Origin: Nocardia pseudobrasiliensis NBRC 108224
GTDB taxonomy: Bacteria > Actinomycetota > Actinomycetes > Mycobacteriales > Mycobacteriaceae
NCBI RefSeq assembly: GCF_001613105.1
Contig: NZ_BDBS01000002.1
Location: forward strand, 248,001-312,000
DNA length: 64,000 bases
Direction of reading: 5' to 3'
Positions 57,665-64,000 of the stretch are shown here, piece after piece. Positions within the stretch are counted from its first letter, which is position 1. Each line of letters starts with the position of its first letter. The notes beneath the pieces are model-generated. The model did not search any database. It was not told where the DNA came from and worked only from the letters and a program-made list of their open reading frames with translations. Made by a program: the position numbers and the translations under genes.

Positions 57665-59521
57665 ATGAAGCATCCAAGCATCATCAGGTCCTGCCTTTGC
57701 CTCACCGTCGCAGCGACGGCCACCGCCGCGATTCCGGCGGCCGCCCTCGCCGATTCGCCGGTCGGCGCGCCGCCCTCGGCGGTGATGTCCACGAGACTCG
57801 CGGGGAAGACGGTCTTCCTCGATCCGGGCCATCAGGGTGTCAATCACACCCAGCAGCTCGATCGTCCGGTCAACGACGGGCGCGGCGGGACGAAAGCGTG
57901 CCAGACCACCGGCATGACCACCATGCACGGGGTCGCCGAACATTCCATCAACTGGAATGTCGCCCAGATGGTCAAGCAGTCGCTCGAGGCGCTGGGCGCG
58001 CGTGTGCTGCTGAGCCGCCAGGACGATACCGGCTGGGGCGGCTGCGTCGACGAGCGCGCCGCCGCGGCCAATGCCTCCGGCGCCGACGTCGCGATGAGTA
58101 TCCACGCCGACGGCGCGCCCGCGAACGCCCGCGGTTTCCACCTGATCGTTCCGCAACTGCCGGTGCCCGACGCCAAGGCCGCCCAGGTCCAATCGACCAC
58201 CGGCCTGGCCGCCACCAAGGCCATGCGCGCCGCCTACCTGCGCGCCGGTTTCCCCGCCGCCAACTACGGCGGCGCGGTCGACGCCTTGATGACCCGCGAC
58301 GACATCGCGGGCCCGGCCCTCACCGAGGTCCCGGAAGTCTTCCTCGAAATGGGCAATGGCCAGAACCCCGACGACGCCCAATCCCTCGAAACCCCCGAGG
58401 GCCGCCTGAAGCACGCGGTCGCCATCACCACGGGGCTGGTGGGTTACCTGCTGAACATCTCGGTCGACGGGATGACCGCGACGCAGGGTTCGCAGCTCCC
58501 GGCCGGAGATGCGGGTTCGCAGCCGCAGGGCGCGCCCGCTGGCCCGAACGGTTCGCCGCGTCCGATCGGCGCTGTGGGACAAGCAGATTCGCAGCCCTCG
58601 GCCGCGGTGCAGGACAACTCGCAGCCGTCGGCGGGGCAGAACCACCCGCGGATTCCAGCCGCCACAGGACAGGCCGGGACGCAACCGCAGAGTGTGCCCG
58701 CGGGGCAGAACGGTTCGTTGCCGCCGATCGGAGCTGCGGGGCAGGGCGGGTCGCAACCGCAGAGTGTGCCCGCGGGGCAGAACGGTTCGTTGCCGCCGAT
58801 CGGAGTCGCGGGGCAGGGCGGGTCGCCACTGCCGGGCGGTGCTACCGGGCAGGGTGGGTCGCAGGTTCCCGCCGCGGCTGGACCGGGCGGGACGCAGGCC
58901 GTTCCGAATATGCAGGGCATGGTGCCCGGGGCGCAGCCGCCCGCGGGACAGGGGAATTCGCTTTCCGCGGCGGGCTCGCCGGAGGTTGGGCAGTCGGCCG
59001 CGATCGATCCGGGTGCGCAGATTCCCGCGGCCTCCACACCCTCGGGTTCGGGGCAGAACATTCCGTTGCCGCCCAGCGGGTCGCAGGGCGGGGGACAGGT
59101 GCCGCTCGTCGATCCGCGGCAACCGGCGCGGACCGGGCCGGGCAGTACGCCCGGAATCGCGCCGGGTGGTCAGGACGGCTACGCGCAGACGCCGCCGAAT
59201 GCCGTCTCGCCGGGGATGTATTCGTCGCCTCCGCCGGGTTACCAGGCGATGCCGGGAACGCAACCGATGCCGGGTACCCAATCCTCGCCGACTCTGCCGG
59301 GGACCCAGGGCGCGCCAGGAACGGGAACGCTTCCCGGAACCGGAGGCACGGGCCAGTCCTCCGACACCGCCGCGGCCGTCGGCACGCTCGTGACCACGGC
59401 CATGCATCTGCTGCTGCCCCTGGCCAAAACGCTGGGGCTCGGCGACGCCACGGTCAATTCGGAGCTGATCAATCTCGCCTACAACCTGGTCGCCACGCTC
59501 ATCACCCCGTGGACGAAGTAG
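57665..59521 (+). CDS. Secreted N-acetylmuramoyl-L-alanine amidase with repeat tail
   Basis: A 618-residue cell-wall amidase. Signal peptide (MKHPSIIRSCLCLTVAATA to ALADSP), then an Amidase_3 domain (residues about 45-265): VFLDPGHQG with zinc histidine, GVAEHSINWNVAQMVKQSLEALGARVLLSRQDD, MSIHADGAP and EVFLEMGN with the catalytic glutamate. The closest named relative is Ami1/Rv3717, which ends after the catalytic domain. Here a ~300-residue Pro/Gly/Gln/Ser-rich tail follows, with 24-residue repeats and then a conserved hydrophobic end (AAAVGTLVTTAMHLLLPLA). Likely cleaves septal peptidoglycan; the tail may span the wall or hold it in the mycomembrane. Confidence 0.9.
   Translation: MKHPSIIRSCLCLTVAATATAAIPAAALADSPVGAPPSAVMSTRLAGKTVFLDPGHQGVNHTQQLDRPVNDGRGGTKACQTTGMTTMHGVAEHSINWNVAQMVKQSLEALGARVLLSRQDDTGWGGCVDERAAAANASGADVAMSIHADGAPANARGFHLIVPQLPVPDAKAAQVQSTTGLAATKAMRAAYLRAGFPAANYGGAVDALMTRDDIAGPALTEVPEVFLEMGNGQNPDDAQSLETPEGRLKHAVAITTGLVGYLLNISVDGMTATQGSQLPAGDAGSQPQGAPAGPNGSPRPIGAVGQADSQPSAAVQDNSQPSAGQNHPRIPAATGQAGTQPQSVPAGQNGSLPPIGAAGQGGSQPQSVPAGQNGSLPPIGVAGQGGSPLPGGATGQGGSQVPAAAGPGGTQAVPNMQGMVPGAQPPAGQGNSLSAAGSPEVGQSAAIDPGAQIPAASTPSGSGQNIPLPPSGSQGGGQVPLVDPRQPARTGPGSTPGIAPGGQDGYAQTPPNAVSPGMYSSPPPGYQAMPGTQPMPGTQSSPTLPGTQGAPGTGTLPGTGGTGQSSDTAAAVGTLVTTAMHLLLPLAKTLGLGDATVNSELINLAYNLVATLITPWTK
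58681..58824 (+). repeat. 72-bp tandem repeat inside the amidase gene
   Basis: Units 58681-58752 and 58753-58824 are 70/72 identical and encode the 24-residue unit beginning QPQSVPAGQNGSLPPIG. Older, degenerate copies occur upstream (SQPQGAPAGPNGSPRPIG). In-frame length keeps the reading frame whatever the copy number. Confidence 0.9.
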
Positions 59522-59550
59522 CGCGTTGATCCGCCGGTAAGGTGAGCGGG

Positions 59551-60618
59551 GTGGCTCGGGGCATTCCTGTACTGATCGTCGCCGGATTTCTGGGCGCCGG
59601 GAAGACCACCCTGCTCAATCACCTGCTGCGGCAGCGAGACGCGCGGATCGGCGTGGTGGTCAACGATTTCGGCGCCGTCAATATCGATGCGATGCTGGTA
59701 GCCGGCCAGGTCGATGCCATGGTGTCGCTGGGCAACGGCTGCGTATGCTGCGCGGTGGACGTCGGCGAGCTGGACGAGATGTTCGAGCGACTGTCCCAGC
59801 CGCGCAATCGCATCGATGTGATCGTGGTCGAGGCCAGCGGACTGGCCGAACCGCGCAATCTGATCCGCATGGTGCTCGGCAGCGACAATCCGCGCATCCA
59901 CTACGGCGGCCTGCTCGAGGTGGTCGACGCCGAACATTTCGAGGACAGCCGCGCGCTGCATCCGGAGCTCGCCGCCCATCTGCGCCTGGCCGATCTGGTC
60001 GTACTCAACAAGGCCGACCGGATCCCCGAACCGCATTTGGCCAGGCTGCGCACCGAACTCACCGCCACGGTGGAGCCCGCGCCGGTGTACGCGACCACGC
60101 ACGGCCGTATCGACCCGCGACTGCTGTTCGACGTGCCTCGGCGCGGCGAGCCGACCGTCGCCGAACAGCTCAGCTTCGACGAACTCCTGGCCGAACATCA
60201 CCATCACGACGACGACGGCCACCGGCATCTGCACGACGACTACGACACCGTAACCTTCACCAGCGCAACACCTCTGGACCCACGCGCCCTGGTGGAATTC
60301 CTCGAGAAACCCCCACCGGGTCTGTTCCGAGCGAAGGGGCCCGTCGTGTTCGCGGTGGCGGGCGAACATCGAAAGTTCCTGCTGCACATGGTCGGCCGCC
60401 ATGTGGTCTTCGAACCACTCACCGCCCGAGGCGAATCCGAGCAGACCTGCGTGGTCCTGATCGGCGCGGGCCTGGACGCCGAAGTCGTCACGCGGCGCCT
60501 GGAAGCCACCGCGCATACCGACCCCGACCCGCTGGACGCCCAGACCCTGCTCGGCGTCTGGCACTACGTACCCCGCGACCTGAGCGACTCCCTCGAATAC
60601 GCCGATCTGCCCGAATAG
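59551..60618 (+). CDS. CobW/COG0523 family GTPase (metal chaperone)
   Basis: A 355-residue G3E GTPase. Seen: P-loop GFLGAGKTTLLNHLL, the GCVCC metal-binding motif in LGNGCVCCAVDVGEL, VVEASGLAEP, VLNKADRI, and a His/Asp-rich loop (EHHHHDDDGHRHLHDD) between the two domains, typical of zinc or cobalt chaperones. The GTG at 59551 is preferred over 59542 because AAGG lies eight bases before it. No Zur-type site was spotted in the 29-base upstream gap; it may be transcribed with the amidase gene. Metal specificity not readable; zinc is likeliest. Confidence 0.9.
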   Translation: MARGIPVLIVAGFLGAGKTTLLNHLLRQRDARIGVVVNDFGAVNIDAMLVAGQVDAMVSLGNGCVCCAVDVGELDEMFERLSQPRNRIDVIVVEASGLAEPRNLIRMVLGSDNPRIHYGGLLEVVDAEHFEDSRALHPELAAHLRLADLVVLNKADRIPEPHLARLRTELTATVEPAPVYATTHGRIDPRLLFDVPRRGEPTVAEQLSFDELLAEHHHHDDDGHRHLHDDYDTVTFTSATPLDPRALVEFLEKPPPGLFRAKGPVVFAVAGEHRKFLLHMVGRHVVFEPLTARGESEQTCVVLIGAGLDAEVVTRRLEATAHTDPDPLDAQTLLGVWHYVPRDLSDSLEYADLPE

Positions 60619-60695
60619 TCACGTTCGGCGTGACATCGCGGAAACCGGCCCGCAACACCGCGCCTCTAGCGTGGCGGCATGTTCGAACCGCCTAC

Positions 60696-61616
60696 CTACA
60701 CCGCCCCGGTATACGGATCCCACGCGATTCCGGCGTCGGGCGCGTCCTCGCGCAGCACACTCGCCTGGATGAGGCCGTAGGGCCGGTCTGCGGCGTGGAA
60801 CACCTCACCCGCATTGTCGATGCCGAATCGTCCGAGGTCGAAGGCGAAATGATGCCTATTGGGCGCCGACAGCCGGATTTCGGCCAAGCCCGGATACGCC
60901 TCCAGCGCCGCGCGACCCATATCGAACAGCGTCTGCTGCAGCGCCTTCGACTGCAGCACCGCGAATCGCTCCACCAGCACCGCGCGAATCCCGGCATGGG
61001 TGGCGTCCCAATCGACGGGCGCGTGCGCGAAGCGCCAGCGCGCGATCAGACTGGTGGCCATCACCCGATCCTCGGTCGGCTCGAGCACCGTGAACGGATC
61101 GGTGAGAAAGCCCGCGAATTCCGATCCCGTGGACTTGAGGATCACCAGATCCTTGACCCCGCCGATCACCCACTCGCGGCGCTGAGATCCCGTGCCGCGC
61201 ACCGTGATCGCCGCGATCCGCACCTCCGGCCCGGTGCGCGTCCAGGTGTGCTCGTGCGGACGGCCCTCGGCCGAGACCCGCTCCCACCCGTACTCCTCGA
61301 TCTCCACGCGCGCCGAATCCACCGGCGCGATGTCGTCGACGAAATGCCGAGCCAGGGCCAGGCCGTACTCCTCGATACTGCCCTGACCGTGGATCTTTGC
61401 GTAGGCGTAGACGGTCTGCTTCTGCGAATCGGTGGGCAGGACGGCGCCCTGATCGCCGGTCACATGGGCGGATTCGAAGTCACCGCGCAGACAGGTCGAT
61501 ACGTTGAGATCGCGGATCTCGTGCCGATCGGTGTCGCGGTAAATGCGCACCAGGCGATTTTCGGCCTTGCCGTACTGATTCGGGCCGAGGACTATCTTGC
61601 CGGTCAATTCGGTCAT
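60696..61616 (-). CDS. Urate oxidase
   Basis: A 306-residue uricase converting urate to 5-hydroxyisourate. Seen: IVLGPNQYGKAENRLVRIYRD with the catalytic lysine, VLPTDSQKQTVYAYAK with the catalytic threonine, FLTDPFTVLEPTEDRVMATSL, and NRHHFAFDLGRFGIDNAGEVFHAADRPYG near the end. ATG 61616 has GGGAG five bases upstream; the GTG at 61622 is less well spaced. Divergent from a nucleobase-type permease gene. Later steps (HIU hydrolase, OHCU decarboxylase) are outside the window. Confidence 0.94.
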   Translation of the reverse strand: MTELTGKIVLGPNQYGKAENRLVRIYRDTDRHEIRDLNVSTCLRGDFESAHVTGDQGAVLPTDSQKQTVYAYAKIHGQGSIEEYGLALARHFVDDIAPVDSARVEIEEYGWERVSAEGRPHEHTWTRTGPEVRIAAITVRGTGSQRREWVIGGVKDLVILKSTGSEFAGFLTDPFTVLEPTEDRVMATSLIARWRFAHAPVDWDATHAGIRAVLVERFAVLQSKALQQTLFDMGRAALEAYPGLAEIRLSAPNRHHFAFDLGRFGIDNAGEVFHAADRPYGLIQASVLREDAPDAGIAWDPYTGAV

Positions 61617-61653
61617 GCTCACTCCCGCTGTTCCCTATCGTCACGGAGTCCCC

Positions 61654-62319
61654 ATGGCAACACCACAGTCCGTCGATACCCGATTGCCGTTTTCCCGGCT
61701 GTTGCTGTTCGGCATCCAGCACGTTCTCATCATGTATACCGGCTGCGTCACGGTGCCCCTGGTCTTCGGCGCGGCCGCGGGCCTGGATCGGACCACGATC
61801 GGGATTCTCATCGGCGCGGACCTGTTGGTCGCCGGATTGATCACAGTCGTGCAGAGCCTCGGCGTCGGGCGGGTCGTGGGCGCCCGGCTGCCGATCGTCT
61901 GCGGTGCGACATTCGTGGCGCTCACGCCCATGATTCTCATCGCCCAGCAGTACGGTCTGCCCGCGGTGTACGGATCGATGCTGATCGGCGGCGTGGTCGG
62001 AGTGGCGCTGGCGTGGCCGTTCGCGTTGATCGTGCGATTCTTTCCGCCGCTGGTGTCGGGGACGGTGCTGACCGTGGTCGGCATCTCGCTGATCGGCGTG
62101 GCGGGCGGGCTGATCGTCGGCAGTGACGCCAAAGCCGCCTCGTTCGGCGCGCCCGGCCGGATCGCGGTGGCGGCGCAGATCCTGCTTACCAGCGGAATCA
62201 CCCTCGCCGCGGCCACGTCGTTCGGGCTGAATCTGGTGTTCAATCACACCCGGATCGGGGCGTTCGCGCGCTCGCGCACGGTCGAATCAGGCTCCGAGCG
62301 CGTGGATTTCGGGCAGTAG
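61654..62319 (+). CDS. Internally deleted urate/xanthine permease (NCS2)
   Basis: A 221-residue protein, half the normal 430-480 of NCS2 urate or xanthine carriers. The first ~155 residues are a good N-terminal half (LLLFGIQHVLIMYTGCVTVPLVFGAAAGLDR, GARLPIVCGATFVAL, FFPPLVSGTVLTVVGISLIGVAGG). After SDAKAASFGAPG it jumps to sequence like the family's last helix (AAQILLTSGITLAAATSFGLNLVFNHT). About 200 middle residues, including the substrate-binding and NAT-motif region, are gone. The frame stays open and then overlaps the convergent LLM gene. Probably inactive; located, as expected for the family, beside uricase. Confidence 0.78.
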   Translation: MATPQSVDTRLPFSRLLLFGIQHVLIMYTGCVTVPLVFGAAAGLDRTTIGILIGADLLVAGLITVVQSLGVGRVVGARLPIVCGATFVALTPMILIAQQYGLPAVYGSMLIGGVVGVALAWPFALIVRFFPPLVSGTVLTVVGISLIGVAGGLIVGSDAKAASFGAPGRIAVAAQILLTSGITLAAATSFGLNLVFNHTRIGAFARSRTVESGSERVDFGQ

Positions 62320-63201
62320 CGCGCCGAGGGTCGCCAGGCGCTCGGTGGTCCACGGCTGGGTCGGGGCCAGCACCGCGTGATCGACGCCCAGTTCGGCCAG
62401 TTCGCGCAGGCGCACGAGGAGTCGGTCGGGAGCGGTCGGATCGAAACGTGTGCCGACGGTCTTCTCGATCGTGGCGTAGTCCCGGCCGATCTCGGCACAG
62501 TGTTTGCGCAGCACCTCGAGTTTGTGGCCGATATCGCCGCCCAGGCCGACATCGGGCATATCCGACAGATTGCAGGCGTCGGCGTAGCGGGCGACCAACC
62601 GCAGGGTCTTGCGCTCGCCGCTGCCCGCCACCAGGATCGGCGGATGCGGGCGCTGAATCGAGTTGGGCGAGTTCAGTGTGCGCATCAATGTGTAATGCGT
62701 TCCGTAGTAGGGTGCTTCGTCCTCGCTCCACATCTGTTCGGCGATGCGCAGCACCTCTTCCAGTCGCTCGAATCGCTCGGCCAGGCTCGGGAACGGAATG
62801 CCCAGACCCTCTGCCTCCCAGCGGGTTCCCGGTCCCATCGGTTCCGGATCGAAGCGTGCGCCCGCGCCGACGCCGAAATACATTCGGCCGCCGCTGAATA
62901 CGTCCAACGCGGTGACCTGTTTGAGCAGTACGCCCGGATGCCGGTAGGCGATCGAGGTGACCAGGGTGCCGAGTCGAATGCGGCGGGTGCGCCCGGCCAG
63001 AAAGCCCAGTGTCGCATAGGCTTCCGGCAGCGGGGATTGCGGCGGGCGGCCGGTCAGGTGGATCTGGAAGAAGTGATCCATTACCCACAGGCTGTCGAAT
63101 CCCGCCTCGTCGGCCTGTTCGGCGAGGCCGGCGACGAGCGGGCCGAGCTGCTCGGGGGATACGTCGTAGGAGAAATCGGAGAGGGTCAAACCCAGCTTCA
63201 T
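62287..63201 (-). CDS. LLM class (probable F420-dependent) oxidoreductase
   Basis: A 304-residue luciferase-like barrel: MKLGLTLSDFSYDVSPEQLG, GFDSLWVMDHFFQIHLTGRPPQSPLPEAYATLGFLAGRTRRIRLGTLVTSIAYRHPGVLLKQVTALDVFSGGRMYFGVGAGARFDPEP and PILVAGSGERKTLRLVARYADACNL. It is a clear relative of the LLM protein at 45659-46519. ATG 63201. Divergent from a MarR gene with twin operator sites between, so it is probably a MarR-controlled reductase for a small toxic molecule. Confidence 0.88.
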   Translation of the reverse strand: MKLGLTLSDFSYDVSPEQLGPLVAGLAEQADEAGFDSLWVMDHFFQIHLTGRPPQSPLPEAYATLGFLAGRTRRIRLGTLVTSIAYRHPGVLLKQVTALDVFSGGRMYFGVGAGARFDPEPMGPGTRWEAEGLGIPFPSLAERFERLEEVLRIAEQMWSEDEAPYYGTHYTLMRTLNSPNSIQRPHPPILVAGSGERKTLRLVARYADACNLSDMPDVGLGGDIGHKLEVLRKHCAEIGRDYATIEKTVGTRFDPTAPDRLLVRLRELAELGVDHAVLAPTQPWTTERLATLGALLPEIHALGA

Positions 63202-63216
63202 TACCTGTCCCAATGT

Positions 63217-63257
63217 TCGTTAGCCGAGTAACGACCATAACGTGAGTCGGCTAACGA
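63217..63257. promoter_or_regulatory. Twin MarR-type operators
   Basis: TCGTTA (63217-63222) and TAACGA (63229-63234) make an inverted site with a six-base centre. A related element in the opposite orientation lies at 63241-63257, and the outer arms CGTTAGCCGA (63218-63227) and TCGGCTAACG (63247-63256) are perfectly inverted. Site placement over the divergent LLM/MarR promoters fits repression of both genes by the MarR dimer. Confidence 0.65.
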
Positions 63258-63283
63258 TATCAATACCCTAGGCTGGGTCCACC

Positions 63284-63724
63284 ATGAACGACCAGTCCGG
63301 CGCCGAATTCCAGAATGCCTTCTGGGCTGCCAAACAGGCCCTGATGAACGCCGCCGCCACGGCCTACGCTCGCCACGGCGTCTACGACGGGCAGCAGTTC
63401 ATCCTGCGCTGCCTGTGGGCCGAGGACGGCCTGGCCCCGGGCGAGATCGCCAGACGACTGGGGTTGTCGACGCCGACGGTCACCCGGGCGACCACCCGGA
63501 TGGAGGCGGCCGGCCTGCTGCGCCGCGAACCGCATGCCACCGATCGTCGTTTGGTGCGACTGCATCTCACCGACCGCGGGCGGAAGCTCGAGCGGGTCAT
63601 CGAGGAGGAGAGCGATCGGCTGGTCGATCGCGCGCTGATCACGCTGGACGCGGCCGAGCGGGAGCGATTCGTGAGCGCGTTGCGGGCCATCGAACGCAAT
63701 CTGGGCCGCGCCGACGGGGAATGA
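63284..63724 (+). CDS. MarR family regulator
   Basis: A 146-residue winged-helix MarR regulator: YDGQQFILRCLWAEDGLAPGEIARRLGLSTPTVTRATTRMEAAGLLRREPHATDRRLVRLHLTDRGRKLERVIEEE. The DRR wing residues (ATDRRLVR) are canonical. ATG 63284. Divergent from the LLM oxidoreductase, with paired operator sites in the 82-base gap. Ligand probably a phenolic or similar compound (family knowledge). Confidence 0.92.
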   Translation: MNDQSGAEFQNAFWAAKQALMNAAATAYARHGVYDGQQFILRCLWAEDGLAPGEIARRLGLSTPTVTRATTRMEAAGLLRREPHATDRRLVRLHLTDRGRKLERVIEEESDRLVDRALITLDAAERERFVSALRAIERNLGRADGE

Positions 63725-63742
63725 CCGGGCCCGCAGGCGATT

Positions 63743-64000
63743 TCAGCCGCAGGCGTTCACCCATTCGGAGAGGCCGTCGGCGAACAGCTGACGCTTCCAG
63801 ATGGGCACCTCGTGTTTGATGCGATCGACGAGTTCGGCGCAGACGGTGAAGGCCTCGGCGCGATGCGGTGCGGCGACGGCGACCGCGACGGCCAGATCGC
63901 CGATGCCGAGCGAGCCGATGCGATGCACGGCCGCCACGGGCAGCCCCGCGGCCGTGGCGATCTCGGCGCAGATCGTGTGCAGGAACCGCTCGGCCTGCGG
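63743..64000 (-). CDS. moaE: Molybdopterin synthase catalytic subunit MoaE, truncated by the window edge
   Basis: The last 85 residues of MoaE, running in from the right edge: QAERFLHTICAEIATAAG, VHRIGSLGIGDLAVAVAVAAPHR and KHEVPIWKRQLFADGLSEWVNACG. The family's catalytic lysine-arginine segment (KHEVPIWKRQ) is present. MoaE pairs with MoaD to add sulfur to precursor Z in molybdenum-cofactor synthesis. It is convergent with the MarR gene, 18 bases apart; the stop is at 63743-63745. Confidence 0.95.
   Translation of the reverse strand, partial: PQAERFLHTICAEIATAAGLPVAAVHRIGSLGIGDLAVAVAVAAPHRAEAFTVCAELVDRIKHEVPIWKRQLFADGLSEWVNACG

Noticed and set aside
58681..58824. Tandem repeat considered as CRISPR-like
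   Set aside because: Units are contiguous, 72 bases long and in frame inside the amidase gene; there are no spacers.

Overview
The window is a very GC-rich chromosomal segment from an actinomycete. It is most likely a Nocardia or another mycolic-acid-bearing member of the Mycobacteriales. The support is a secreted antigen-85-type esterase, a single MCE protein, F420/LLM-type oxidoreductases, a DUF397 protein, an Ami1-like amidase, GTG/TTG starts and densely packed short operons. I saw no rRNA, tRNA, CRISPR array, insertion sequence or prophage.

Layout. 1-9.2 kb: a cut-off secreted protein; a tryptophan-to-anthranilate segment (FAD monooxygenase, tryptophan 2,3-dioxygenase, kynureninase-like enzyme) divergent from TetR and P450 genes; an S41 protease; a mycolyltransferase-like esterase; a LysR gene. 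9.3-14.8 kb: an overlapping operon of MHS transporter, 3-hydroxybutyrate dehydrogenase, acetoacetyl-CoA synthetase and carboxylesterase, which reads as a 3-hydroxybutyrate (ester) utilisation unit divergent from the LysR. 14.8-22.5 kb: quinone reductase with TetR, an M28 membrane peptidase with TetR, a molybdate-binding Mop protein, a PH-like protein, a DUF2637-like membrane protein and a metallo-beta-lactamase-fold protein. 22.6-29.5 kb: concentrative nucleoside transporter, MurQ, MurR-like RpiR regulator, sodium/solute symporter, BadF-type sugar kinase and MHS transporter, a probable N-acetylmuramate/amino-sugar salvage locus. 29.7-36.4 kb: orphan MCE protein, hotdog thioesterase, GMC oxidoreductase plus aldehyde dehydrogenase, and small stress-type membrane proteins. 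36.5-44.3 kb: tandem AraC paralogues divergent from a C-terminally short aldehyde dehydrogenase, a tiny coupled leader ORF, an MFS exporter with a long tail, an NmrA-like protein, a SnoaL-like protein and an ArsR regulator. 44.4-50.6 kb: an MFS gene with an apparent one-base deletion, an LLM oxidoreductase, a DUF318 permease behind a CsoR-like box, a serine hydrolase, and a TetR/MDR divergent pair. 50.6-57.5 kb: a possible gene remnant, an alpha/beta hydrolase, thioesterase and SDR set, an orphan DUF397, galT-galK behind a perfect LacI-type palindrome, a small secreted protein, and an ECF sigma factor paired with a Rieske lipoprotein. 57.6-64 kb: a repeat-tailed cell-wall amidase, a CobW GTPase, uricase divergent from an internally deleted urate/xanthine permease, an LLM/MarR pair with twin operators, and the start-truncated moaE.

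Regulation is unusually legible. At least eight divergent or upstream regions carry clear inverted or direct repeats next to a regulator gene, and several convergent junctions carry long perfect hairpins. No single element is certainly a new system. The best candidates for novelty are the MurNAc-type salvage locus, the sigma/Rieske pair without an anti-sigma gene, the permease behind a CsoR-like box, and the coupled micro-ORF. All functional calls rest on reading the sequence and family knowledge, not on database searches.
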